A DNA stretch of 15,455 nt, from NCBI GenBank assembly GCA_902464645.1, contig CABQKL010000044.1, forward strand, positions 1 to 15,455, read 5' to 3'. The position numbers and the translations under genes were made by a program. This stretch comes from an uncultured Collinsella sp. (GTDB lineage Bacteria > Actinomycetota > Coriobacteriia > Coriobacteriales > Coriobacteriaceae). Numbering within the stretch: position 1 is the first letter of the stretch; each line of letters begins with the position of its first letter. The notes beneath the pieces are model-generated. The model saw only the letters and a list, made by a program, of their open reading frames with translations. It was not told the origin of the DNA and did not search any database. Below are positions 1 to 6,587 of the stretch, piece after piece.

Positions 1-656
1 TGTTCGAGCTGAACGATGTCGATGTCGTCGCGTTTTTGATTGATGCCACCAAGCCGATCGGCAGGGGAGACGCCTGGGTTGCCGAGCGCGTCAGATGCGC
101 CCGTTGCAAGAAGGTCCTGGTGCTCACCAAGGCCGATGAGGCCGACCCCGCACAGGTCATGGAGCAGCTTAAGGCCGCCCACGAGCTTATGGAATATGAC
201 GACGAGATCGTGACGTCGTCGGTCAAGAACTTCAACGTCGATGCCTTTATCGAGACCGTTGCGCACTTTTTGCCCGAGGGTCCGCGTTGGTTCCCCGAGG
301 ACATGGGTACCGACGCTTCCGATGAGACGCTCGTTGCCGAGTTTGTGCGCGAGAAGGTCTTGCGCCGCACCCGTGATGAGATCCCGCACTCCGTTGGCGT
401 GATCTGCGATGCGCTCGAGCAGACCAAGAAGGTGCTGCGCGTGCACGCTACCATTTACGTCGAGCGCGAGGGCCAAAAGGGCATCATCATCGGCAAGGGC
501 GGCGAGATGATCAAACATATCGGTATCGACGCTCGCCGCGATCTTGAGCGCATCTTTGGCACGCAGGTCTTTTTGGAGCTGGACGTGAAGGTCAAGGCCG
601 GCTGGCGTGACGACGAGGCCCAGATTCGCCGCTTTGGCTACAACGCCGAGGACTAA
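1..656 (+). CDS. era: GTPase Era, C-terminal part (5' end outside window)
   Basis: Era is a small GTPase with a KH domain that binds 16S rRNA near its 3' end and helps mature the 30S subunit. The reading frame is already open at base 3, so the G1-G3 motifs lie upstream of the window. What remains is the end of the G domain, with a TKAD motif (126-137) in the NKxD position, then the conserved stretch REKVLRRTRDEIPHSVGV, then a type II KH domain with IIIGKGGEMIKHIG (about 483-524) and a typical end, GWRDDEAQIRRFGY. The G5 loop reads TSSVKNFNVD, where SALKGENVD-like is usual. The gene stops at TAA 654-656, 15 bp before recO, so the two are probably cotranscribed. Identity is near certain; only the start is missing. 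Confidence 0.95.
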   Translation, partial: FELNDVDVVAFLIDATKPIGRGDAWVAERVRCARCKKVLVLTKADEADPAQVMEQLKAAHELMEYDDEIVTSSVKNFNVDAFIETVAHFLPEGPRWFPEDMGTDASDETLVAEFVREKVLRRTRDEIPHSVGVICDALEQTKKVLRVHATIYVEREGQKGIIIGKGGEMIKHIGIDARRDLERIFGTQVFLELDVKVKAGWRDDEAQIRRFGYNAED

Positions 657-671
657 GGACGCGCGGCGCGC

Positions 672-1421
672 ATGGCAGGCTCCCGGACATATCGCACGAA
701 GGCGCTCGTCCTCGACAAGACGAAGCTCAAAGAGACGGACCTGATCCTGACGATGCTTGACGAACGGGGTCGGCAGGTTCGCGCAGTGGCAAAGGGCGCC
801 CGCAAACCCGGTGGGCGCCTGGCTGCGCGCTGCGAGCTGTTCTGTACCGTCGATATGCTGCTCGCGCATGGACGGTCGCTTGACGTGGTTTCGCAGGCCG
901 AGCTTATGGAGGCGCCGCTCGGCGCAGCGCCCGATTACGAGACGACTTGCGCCGCAAGCGCAATCGCCGAGGTCGCGCGCGTGTGCTCGTTTGAGGACGC
1001 CGAGGACCCGTTTACCTTTGCCATCACGCAGCGAGCGCTTGCCCTGGTGGGCAGCGGGCTCGACACGGCGCACATGGATCTACTTGTGGCGGCATATGTG
1101 TTTAAGCTGCTGTCGCACGTTGGCTACCGACCCGATTTTTCGGCCTGCGTGCTGTGCGGAGACCCCATGCTGTCGTATTTTTCGCCCCAGGCGGGCGGTC
1201 TCATGTGCGGGTCGTGTGCGTCGAGCGTTCCGGGTGCCGAGCTGGTGTCGACCGGTGAGGTCGCGTGGCTGCGCGCCCTCATGTCCATGACCTTCGATGC
1301 GCTCATGGCCGAGAGGGTTGATCCCCATACTGCCGCTTTTTTGTTGGGGCTTTCGCATGTCTGGGCGGCAACTCATACCGATCAGCGCCTCCGTGCGATG
1401 GAATTCATGTTGGGTCGGTGA
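672..1421 (+). CDS. recO: DNA repair protein RecO
   Basis: RecO loads RecA onto SSB-coated single-stranded DNA together with RecR, in RecF-pathway repair. The 249-residue length is normal for the family. The N-terminal OB fold opens with SRTYRTKALVLDKTKLKETDLILTML-type sequence, here seen as TKALVLDKTKLKETDLI and the following GARKPGGRL, both typical. The zinc-binding four cysteines are C159, C162, C179 and C182 (CVLCGDP ... GLMCGSC). The ATG at 672 lies 15 bp after era with a poor ribosome-binding site (GGACGCGCGGCGCG), which suggests translation is coupled to era. The gene ends in a short stretch before the rpsO leader, and no terminator is visible between them. Confidence 0.93.
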   Translation: MAGSRTYRTKALVLDKTKLKETDLILTMLDERGRQVRAVAKGARKPGGRLAARCELFCTVDMLLAHGRSLDVVSQAELMEAPLGAAPDYETTCAASAIAEVARVCSFEDAEDPFTFAITQRALALVGSGLDTAHMDLLVAAYVFKLLSHVGYRPDFSACVLCGDPMLSYFSPQAGGLMCGSCASSVPGAELVSTGEVAWLRALMSMTFDALMAERVDPHTAAFLLGLSHVWAATHTDQRLRAMEFMLGR

Positions 1422-1445
1422 TGATGCGCAGGCGTGGGCTGCTTG

Positions 1446-1454
1446 TGGTAACAT
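1446..1454 (+). promoter_or_regulatory. Candidate extended -10 promoter element for rpsO
   Basis: TGGTAACAT reads as an extended -10 (TG-n-TAACAT). I see no convincing -35 hexamer 16-18 bp upstream. Its core, GGTAACATAC, is almost the same as GGTATCATAC upstream of rnj (4749-4758). That recurrence is the main support for a promoter here. A start site just downstream would give rpsO a leader of roughly 100 nt. Confidence 0.35.
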
Positions 1455-1524
1455 ACCGACCTGTTGGTACCTCGATCTTGGATGCTCGCTCCACCGGCGG
1501 CTTCCCAGTCCGAGGCGAATAGCG

Positions 1525-1538
1525 TCGCCCGAGGGCGA
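1525..1538 (+). promoter_or_regulatory. Hairpin in rpsO 5' leader, possible S15 autoregulatory site
   Basis: TCGCC-CGAG-GGCGA forms a 5-bp stem with a 4-base loop, extendable by one G-U pair. It ends 9 nt before the ribosome-binding site AAAGGTG (1548-1554). A second, weaker pairing of CCTCG (1470-1474) with CGAGG (1511-1515) would close a larger domain upstream. Ribosomal protein S15 is known to repress its own mRNA through leader structures in several bacterial groups, and these structures differ between groups. Assigning that role here is inference from position and fold only. Confidence 0.35.
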
Positions 1539-1559
1539 TAAGAAACGAAAGGTGAAACA

Positions 1560-1838
1560 ATGACTGTTTCCAAAGAGCGCAAGGCGGAGCTGACTGCCCA
1601 GTTCGGTAACACCCCGGTCGACACCGGCAACCCCAAGGTTCAGGTCGCCATCCTGTCCGAGCGCATCAAGGAGCTGACCGAGCACATGAAGTCCCACCAG
1701 AAGGACTTCCACACCCGTCGTGGCCTGCTCATGCTCGTCGGCCGTCGTCGTCGTCTTCTCTCCTACATTAAGAAGAACGACATCGTCGAGTACCGTGAGC
1801 TCATCAAGGCTCTGGGCATCCGCGACAACATCCAGTAA
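1560..1838 (+). CDS. rpsO: 30S ribosomal protein S15
   Basis: S15 binds the 16S rRNA central domain early in 30S assembly and makes an intersubunit bridge. The 92-residue protein shows the whole family signature: TGNPKVQVAILSERIKEL, HMKSHQKDFHTRRGLL and the basic block GRRRRLLSYIKKNDIVEY. The ATG follows AAAGGTG with a 5-nt spacer. The gene has its own leader and a strong terminator immediately downstream, so it forms a monocistronic unit or the head of an rpsO-pnp unit with partial readthrough. The pairing with pnp is the classical bacterial arrangement. Confidence 0.98.
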   Translation: MTVSKERKAELTAQFGNTPVDTGNPKVQVAILSERIKELTEHMKSHQKDFHTRRGLLMLVGRRRRLLSYIKKNDIVEYRELIKALGIRDNIQ

Positions 1839-1853
1839 GGATTTGTACATGCT

Positions 1854-1885
1854 AAGAGCGTCCTGCGCAGCGGGGCGCTCTTTTT
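1854..1885 (+). terminator. Rho-independent terminator after rpsO
   Basis: AAGAGCG (1854-1860) pairs with CGCTCTT (1876-1882). The stem continues inward through TCC/GGG (one G-U pair) to a loop of about eight bases. It is followed by a run of T (1881-1885). It lies 16 bp after the rpsO stop and separates rpsO from the pnp leader. Confidence 0.85.
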
Positions 1886-1904
1886 GTGTAAGGGCGCGAA
1901 CAAT

Positions 1905-1975
1905 CACGCTCTGAAGCGTGGCGGGGGCAGGGGGCCCGCGTCACATGAGAAGCCCGCAGGCAAGGGGCCTGTGGG
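1905..1975 (+). promoter_or_regulatory. Structured pnp leader with three consecutive hairpins
   Basis: Three stems stand in a row between the rpsO terminator and the pnp ribosome-binding site. The first is CACGCT-CTGA-AGCGTG (1905-1920, perfect). The second is GCGGG/CCCGC (1921-1925 with 1935-1939). The third is CCCGCAGGC/GCCTGTGGG (1953-1961 with 1967-1975), nine pairs with one G-U and loop AAGGG. The last stem ends two bases before TAAAGGAG (1977-1984), the ribosome-binding site. In E. coli and Streptomyces the pnp leader holds an RNase III-cleaved hairpin used for autoregulation. A similar role here is inferred from position. No clear promoter is visible in this gap. Confidence 0.5.
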
Positions 1976-1988
1976 GTAAAGGAGAACA

Positions 1989-4235
1989 ATGACACTCGTA
2001 TCCAAGACCTTTGAGCTGTACGGCAAGACCTACACCTTTGAGTCGGGCGAGCTTGCCAAGCAGGCCACCGGCGCCTGCCTGGTCAAGCAGGGCGACACCA
2101 CGATGCTCGACACCGTGGTCGTCTCCAAGGAGCGCAAGAACTACGACTTCTTCCCGCTGACCGTCGACTTCAACGAGAAGATGTACGCCGCTGGCCGCAT
2201 CCCGGGTGGTTACCTCAAGCGTGAGGGACGTCCCAGCGAGAAGGCCACGCTCACCGCGCGCATGATCGACCGTCCGATCCGCCCGAGTTTCCCGGACGGC
2301 TTCCGCAACGAGGTGCACATCGTCGCCACCTCGCTCGTCGCCGACCAGGTCAACCCCTTCGACGTCATCAACGTCATGGGTGCTTCCCTGGCCATGACGC
2401 TCGGTGGCGTGCCCTTCGAGGGCCCGCTTGCCTGCGTGCGCATCGGCCGTAACGTGGAGACTGGCGAGTTTATCGTCAACCCCACCTACGAGGAGCGCGA
2501 GAACTCCGATCTGGACCTGGAGCTGGGCGGCTCTGCCGACTTCATCTCGATGGTCGAGGCCGGCGCCGAGGAGATCTCCGAGGACGACATGCTCGCCGCC
2601 ATGAAGTTTGGCCAGGAGGCCCTTGCTGCCTTCTGCCAGGCCCAGGACGAGTTCGTCGCCGAGTGGGAGCAGGTCAACGGCCCCATCGTCAAGAAGGAGT
2701 ACCCGCTCGACCAGCCCGTCGAGGAGGTCCAGGAGCGCATCTTTGCCCACTACGACGAGATGGCAGCTGCCCTTCGCGACGCCGACAAGCTCTCTCGTAT
2801 CGGTAAGGTCGAGGCTCTGAAGGAGTCCATCCGCGCCGAGTTTACCGAGGAGGAGCAGGCCGCTTGGGAGCGCGAGATCCCCGTGGCGCTCAAGAAGCTC
2901 GAGAAGAAGGCCATGCGCACCATGGTCGTCGAGACTGGCGAGCGCGTCGATGGCCGTGCTGCAGACGAGATCCGTCCCATCATGGTGAAGGATAACTACC
3001 TGCCGCTCGTTCACGGCTCCGGTCTGTTCCAGCGTGGCCAGACCCAGGTGCTCTCCGTCCTGTCGCTCGGCATGCTCAACGAGGGCCAGCGTCTGGATAC
3101 CATCGAGCCCACCGAGGGCAAGCGCTATATGCACCACTATAACTTCCCGCCGTTCTGCACCGGCGAGACCGGCCGCATGGGCAGCCCCAAGCGTCGCGAG
3201 ATCGGTCACGGCAACCTTGCCGAGCGCGCTCTGCTCCCGGTGCTCCCCGACGAGAACGAGTTCCCCTACGCCATCCGCGTCGTCTCCGAGGTCATGGAGT
3301 CCAACGGCTCCTCTTCGATGGCTTCGACCTGCGGCTCCACGCTCGCCCTTATGGACGGCGGCGTGCCCATTAAGCGCCCGGTCTCCGGTATCGCCATGGG
3401 TCTGATCCAGGAGGAGGGAAAGACCGTGGTCCTGTCCGATATCCAGGGTCTCGAGGACTTCTTGGGCGACATGGACTTTAAGGTCACCGGCACCACCGAG
3501 GGCATCACCGCCCTGCAGATGGATAACAAGGCCACCGGCCTAACCTTCGACATCCTGGCCCGCGCCCTGCAGCAGGCCAAGGAGGGTCGCGCCTTCATCC
3601 TGCAGAAGATGCTCGATGTGATTCCCGAGCCGCGCCACACCACACGCAGCACCGCTCCGCGCATCGTCTCCATCCAGGTTCCTACCGATAAGATTCGCGA
3701 CGTCATTGGCTCCGGCGGCAAGGTCATCCGCGGTATCCAGGACGAGACCGGCGCTTCGGTCGACATCCAGGAGGACGGCACCGTCTTTGTCGGCGGCACC
3801 GGCGAGTCCGTCGACCAGGCCGTCGAGCGCATCAAGCTCATCATCAAGGTTCCCGAGCCGGGCGAGGAGTACACCGGTCGCGTGGTCTCCATCCAGCCCT
3901 TCGGCGCCTTCGTCAACCTGCTGCCTGGCAAGGACGGCCTGCTGCACATCTCCCGCGTCGCCAAGGGCCGCGTGGAGAAGGTCGAGGACGTTCTCAACGT
4001 GGGCGACGAGGTCAAGGTCGTCGTCATCGAGGTCGACGATCGCGGCAAGATCTCGCTTGATCGTCTCGACAAGCCCGAGGCCCCGGCTCGCTCTGAGGGT
4101 TCCTCCGAGGGCGATGGCGAGCACTTCCAGCGCCGTGAGCGTCCGCGTCGCGAGCGCTCCGAGCGCAGCGACCGTCCGCGCCGTCCCGGCGACAACGGAG
4201 GCCGCAAACCCCGCCGTCACCACGACGCCGAGTAA
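1989..4235 (+). CDS. pnp: Polyribonucleotide nucleotidyltransferase (PNPase)
   Basis: PNPase degrades RNA 3' to 5' by phosphorolysis and can add 3' tails; it works as a trimer and is a major mRNA-decay enzyme. The 748 residues show the full layout: RNase PH domain 1 (about 10-145), a helical linker, RNase PH domain 2 (about 320-550), a KH domain with IRDVIGSGGKVIRGI (about 567-620), and an S1 domain (about 625-692, GRVVSIQPFGAFVNLLPGKDG). The second RNase PH domain has GETGRMGSPKRREIGHG and the catalytic acidic segment DIQGLEDFLGDMDF (484-497). After S1 comes a tail of about 50 residues rich in Arg, Glu, Ser and Gly (RRERPRRERSERSDRPRR), likely disordered and RNA-binding. The ATG follows TAAAGGAG with a 4-nt spacer. 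It has its own leader and terminator. Confidence 0.98.
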   Translation: MTLVSKTFELYGKTYTFESGELAKQATGACLVKQGDTTMLDTVVVSKERKNYDFFPLTVDFNEKMYAAGRIPGGYLKREGRPSEKATLTARMIDRPIRPSFPDGFRNEVHIVATSLVADQVNPFDVINVMGASLAMTLGGVPFEGPLACVRIGRNVETGEFIVNPTYEERENSDLDLELGGSADFISMVEAGAEEISEDDMLAAMKFGQEALAAFCQAQDEFVAEWEQVNGPIVKKEYPLDQPVEEVQERIFAHYDEMAAALRDADKLSRIGKVEALKESIRAEFTEEEQAAWEREIPVALKKLEKKAMRTMVVETGERVDGRAADEIRPIMVKDNYLPLVHGSGLFQRGQTQVLSVLSLGMLNEGQRLDTIEPTEGKRYMHHYNFPPFCTGETGRMGSPKRREIGHGNLAERALLPVLPDENEFPYAIRVVSEVMESNGSSSMASTCGSTLALMDGGVPIKRPVSGIAMGLIQEEGKTVVLSDIQGLEDFLGDMDFKVTGTTEGITALQMDNKATGLTFDILARALQQAKEGRAFILQKMLDVIPEPRHTTRSTAPRIVSIQVPTDKIRDVIGSGGKVIRGIQDETGASVDIQEDGTVFVGGTGESVDQAVERIKLIIKVPEPGEEYTGRVVSIQPFGAFVNLLPGKDGLLHISRVAKGRVEKVEDVLNVGDEVKVVVIEVDDRGKISLDRLDKPEAPARSEGSSEGDGEHFQRRERPRRERSERSDRPRRPGDNGGRKPRRHHDAE

Positions 4236-4258
4236 CGGCTACGCATAAGCAGCTCAAC

Positions 4259-4289
4259 AAGGGCGACTCCGGACAGGGGTCGCCCTTTT
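4259..4289 (+). terminator. Rho-independent terminator after pnp
   Basis: A 12-bp stem pairs 4259-4270 (AAGGGCGACTCC) with 4276-4287 (GGGGTCGCCCTT) with one G-U pair and loop GGACA. TTTT (4286-4289) follows. The 3' strand of this stem (4282-4287) and the T run are also the start of the left arm of palindromic element A, so the two folds exclude each other. Confidence 0.85.
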
Positions 4290-4430
4290 GCTTGCGCCCG
4301 GGAGGGACGCATATGAAGTTTCCTGCTCTACAGTCCTGCGCAAGACGGAAAGCACATTAAGTGCTTTCCTTTGCGTGCGGAACTCGCGATAAACTTCATA
4401 TACGGCCCTCCCGGGCGCAAGCAAAAGGGC
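4282..4430 (+). repeat. Palindromic element, copy A: 87-bp core in 25-bp perfect arms
   Basis: Outer arms 4282-4306 and 4406-4430 are perfect inverted repeats of 25 bp. After a 4-by-4 loop (ACGC against ACGG), an inner stem joins 4311-4321 to 4391-4401 (ATATGAAGTTT with AAACTTCATAT). An asymmetric region of unpaired or weakly paired sequence follows, then the apical stem GGAAAGCAC-ATTAA-GTGCTTTCC (4347-4369). The core shared with copy B is 4313-4399, 87 bp. Its first 27 and last 26 bases are identical to copy B read on the other strand. There is no ORF. The design suggests a folded RNA or single-stranded DNA, or a non-autonomous ERIC/MITE-like repeat. I cannot name a known family. Confidence 0.85.
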
Positions 4431-4553
4431 TGGTTAATGCCGCTTGCTATTTAGTTAGACGGTCTATTCAGTAGTCAGATTTCAGATCTGTAGATAGCCG
4501 CAGCAGCATCTTCCAGATAAAACCGACCAAAATAATCCTGTCTTGTTTTGGCA
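4431..4553. other. Spacer between palindromic elements A and B
   Basis: This 123-bp stretch is richer in A and T than its surroundings. I see no gene in it. Two weak hairpins are possible: CAGAT-TTCAG-ATCTG around 4477-4491 and CCAAAA/TTTTGG (4527-4532 with 4546-4551). Neither resembles a terminator. It is framed by two copies of the element pointing towards each other, so it could be cargo or simple remnant sequence. Confidence 0.5.
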
Positions 4554-4686
4554 GGTTTCCCGTGGGGCGGGCACTGATGAAGTTTATCGCGAGTTCCGCA
4601 CGAACAGGAGGCCACTTAATGTGGCCTCCGTCGTGAGCAGGACTGTAGAGCAGGAAACTTCATCAGTGCCCGCCCCACGGGAAACC
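4554..4686 (-). repeat. Palindromic element, copy B: 87-bp core in 32-bp perfect stem
   Basis: Arms 4554-4585 and 4655-4686 are perfect inverted repeats of 32 bp, of which the inner 9 bp (ATGAAGTTT) belong to the conserved core. The apical stem is GGAGGCCAC (4607-4615) with GTGGCCTCC (4621-4629); its 5-base loop reads ATTAA on the minus strand, as in copy A. The core is 4577-4663, exactly 87 bp like copy A, but in the opposite orientation. Three apical base pairs and one lower pair differ from copy A by changes on both sides. The outer arms share no sequence with those of A. It lies 188 bp before the rnj start codon. Confidence 0.85.
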
Positions 4687-4874
4687 GGCGGGATAGACCG
4701 GTTCAGATGGGGCTTTGATGCATGGGTGGTCTGTTGGTGGGCAAATGGGTATCATACTGTGGTTACTGCATCGACTCTGTGATGCATGTTTGTACGTTCC
4801 CGGCGGTCGGTTTGCCAGAAGCGCCCCGTCGGTTGTTCCAGACCCGTTTCGAAGAAAGGAAACCACACGAACCT
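4687..4874 (+). promoter_or_regulatory. rnj upstream region with candidate -10 element
   Basis: TATCAT at 4750-4755, inside GGTATCATAC, is the best -10 candidate; it matches the motif before rpsO (GGTAACATAC). No good -35 is seen at the right distance. Downstream, TGCATC (4767-4772) and GATGCA (4781-4786) can pair with an 8-base loop. AAAGGA just before 4861 is the likely ribosome-binding site, but its 14-nt gap to the ATG is long. I see no gene here. Confidence 0.35.
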
Positions 4875-6583
4875 ATGGCAGCTAAAAAATCATCTCCCTT
4901 GAAGATCATTCCGCTCGGCGGCCTTGACGGCATCGGCAAGAACATGACGGTCTTCGAGTGCGGCGACGACATGGTGCTCGTCGACGCCGGCCTCATGTTC
5001 CCCGACGACTCCCAGCCCGGTATCGACCTGGTGCTTCCCGACTACACCTATGTCCTGGAGAACGAGGAGAAGCTCCGCGGCATCGTCGTCACCCACGGCC
5101 ACGAGGACCACACCGGTTCGCTTCCGTACCTGCTGCAGGACCTCAACAACAAGGTGCCCATCTTCTCGAGCAAGCTGACGCTCGGTTTTATCGAGGGTAA
5201 GCTCTCCGAGTTCCGCATTCGCGCGCCCAAGTTCCGTGAGGTCAAGGGCGGCAGCCACGTCAATCTCGGTGGCATCTCGCTCGACTTCTTCTCCATGACG
5301 CACTCCATTCCGGGTGCTTTGGGCGTGTTTATTCGCACCAACCAGGGCACCGTTATGCACACGGGCGACTTTAAGCTCGACCAGACGCCCATCGACGGCG
5401 TCACGCCCGACTATGCCGCCATCAGCCGCTTTGCCAAGCAGGGCATCGACCTGCTGCTTTCCGACTCCACCAACGCCACGGTTCCTGGCTTTACCAAGTC
5501 CGAGGCCGAGGTCGGCCCCAACCTGCTGCACGCCATCAAGAACGCGCCGGGCCGCGTGTTCGTCGCGTCGTTCTCGAGCCACATCCATCGCCTGCAGCAG
5601 ATCTGCGATGCCGCCCGCAAGTGTGGCCGCAAGGTCGTCGTGACCGGACGTTCCATGCTCACCAACACCCGCGTGGCGCGTGAGCTTGGCTATCTCAACA
5701 TCGACGATGCCGATATCATCGATGCCTTCGATATCGATAACCTGCCCGACGATAAGATCGTCGTCATGTGCACCGGTTCTCAGGGCGAGCCGCTGTCGGC
5801 CCTGTCCCGCATGGCCAACGGCGAGCACAAGACGCTCTCCATCCACGAGGGCGATACCGTCATCCTCTCGGCAACTCTATCCACGAGGGCGATACCGTCA
5901 TCCTCTCGGCAACTCCCGTTCCCGGCAACGAGAAGGCAGTTCAGCAGGTCGTCAACAGCCTGGCCAAGCTTGGCTGCGACGTCTGGGATAAGTCCCGTGC
6001 CCTCGTCCATGTCTCGGGCCATGGCAGCCAGGAGGAGCTCAAGCTTCTGATGGCCATGGCCAAGCCCACCTACTTTATGCCGGTTCACGGCGAAGCCGTG
6101 CATCTGCGCGCCCATGCCCAGCTTGCCCGTAAGATGGGCATCAAGGACGATCACATCTTTATCCTTGATAACGGCGACACGCTCGAGATGCGTGGCGGTA
6201 TCGTCAAACGCGGTGCGCCCGTCGAGTCCGGCGTCGTCTACGTCGACGGTTTGCGCATCGGCGATACCGACCCCATCGTCCTTCGCGATCGCCAAAAGCT
6301 CGCCAACGACGGTATGGTCACGGCTGTTGCCATCGTCTCGCTCAAGCACAAGAAGATCGAGGCTATCGAGTTTTCGGGCCGCGGCGTTTCGTTTGCCATC
6401 GACGACCAGTTCTCCGAGGATGCCTCCGCAGCCATCATGAAGACGATCGAGAAGGGCAAGTTTAGCTTTACCAGTAGCGGCTCCGATGCCATTCGCAAGG
6501 CCGTGCGCGATTCGCTCTCCAACTTTATCTGGAGCCGCACGCGCACCCGTCCGATGATCATCCCAGTCGTCATGGAGGTTTAG
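4875..6583 (+). pseudogene. rnj: Ribonuclease J, frame broken by a 38-bp tandem duplication
   Basis: RNase J is a metallo-beta-lactamase/beta-CASP nuclease with 5'-to-3' exo- and endonuclease activity in mRNA decay and rRNA maturation. The first frame starts at ATG 4875 (MAAKKSSPLKIIPLGGLDGIG) and holds THGHEDHTG, TGDFKLDQTPIDG, SDSTNA, TGRSM and CTGSQGEP. At residue 334 a tandem duplication (5841-5916) shifts the frame. This frame then runs 57 wrong residues to a stop at 6048-6050, giving 391 residues. The rest of the protein (from TPVPGNE, with HVSGHGSQEEL and PVHGE, then the C-terminal domain) continues in another frame to 6583; read alone, it could start at GTG 5768 (271 residues). Removing one repeat unit restores 556 residues, the normal length. 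Assembly or sequencing error, a fresh mutation, or copy-number switching are all possible. Confidence 0.9.
5841..5916 (+). repeat. 38-bp tandem duplication inside rnj
   Basis: Unit 1 (5841-5878) and unit 2 (5879-5916) both begin ATCCACGAGGGCGATACC and end CTCTCGGCAACTC. They differ only at the last base (T against C). Each encodes most of SIHEGDTVILSAT. Because 38 is not a multiple of three, two units put the two halves of rnj in different frames, while one or four units would keep them in frame. Confidence 0.95.
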
Positions 6584-6587
6584 TTTG
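6574..6587 (+). promoter_or_regulatory. Ribosome-binding site fixing a TTG start for ftsK
   Basis: GGAGG (6574-6578), inside the last codons of rnj, lies 6 nt before TTG (6585-6587). No ATG or GTG lies nearby in this frame, and the rnj stop codon is one base upstream. The site and the tight junction suggest translation coupled to rnj, which the rnj frameshift would disturb. Confidence 0.7.

Noticed and set aside
1941..3209. Long minus-strand open frame (422 residues) opposite pnp
   Set aside because: Shadow of the codon bias of pnp; the Leu/Asp/Gly-rich translation matches no family, while the + strand is an unmistakable PNPase.
4282..4686. CRISPR array or invertible phase-variation switch
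   Set aside because: There are only two inverted copies with no regular direct repeats or spacers, and no Cas or invertase gene is present in the window.
4683..4703. AACCGG/CCGGTT hairpin after element B as a terminator
   Set aside because: The stem is only 6 bp with a 9-base loop and no T run; it also overlaps the arm of B.
4543..4782. 79-residue open frame through palindromic element B
   Set aside because: It runs straight through both arms of the inverted repeat, has no ribosome-binding site and no protein-like composition; the repeat explains it.
5841..5916. Programmed ribosomal frameshift in rnj
   Set aside because: No slippery sequence is needed: a clean tandem duplication explains the frame change, and RNase J is not known to use frameshifting.
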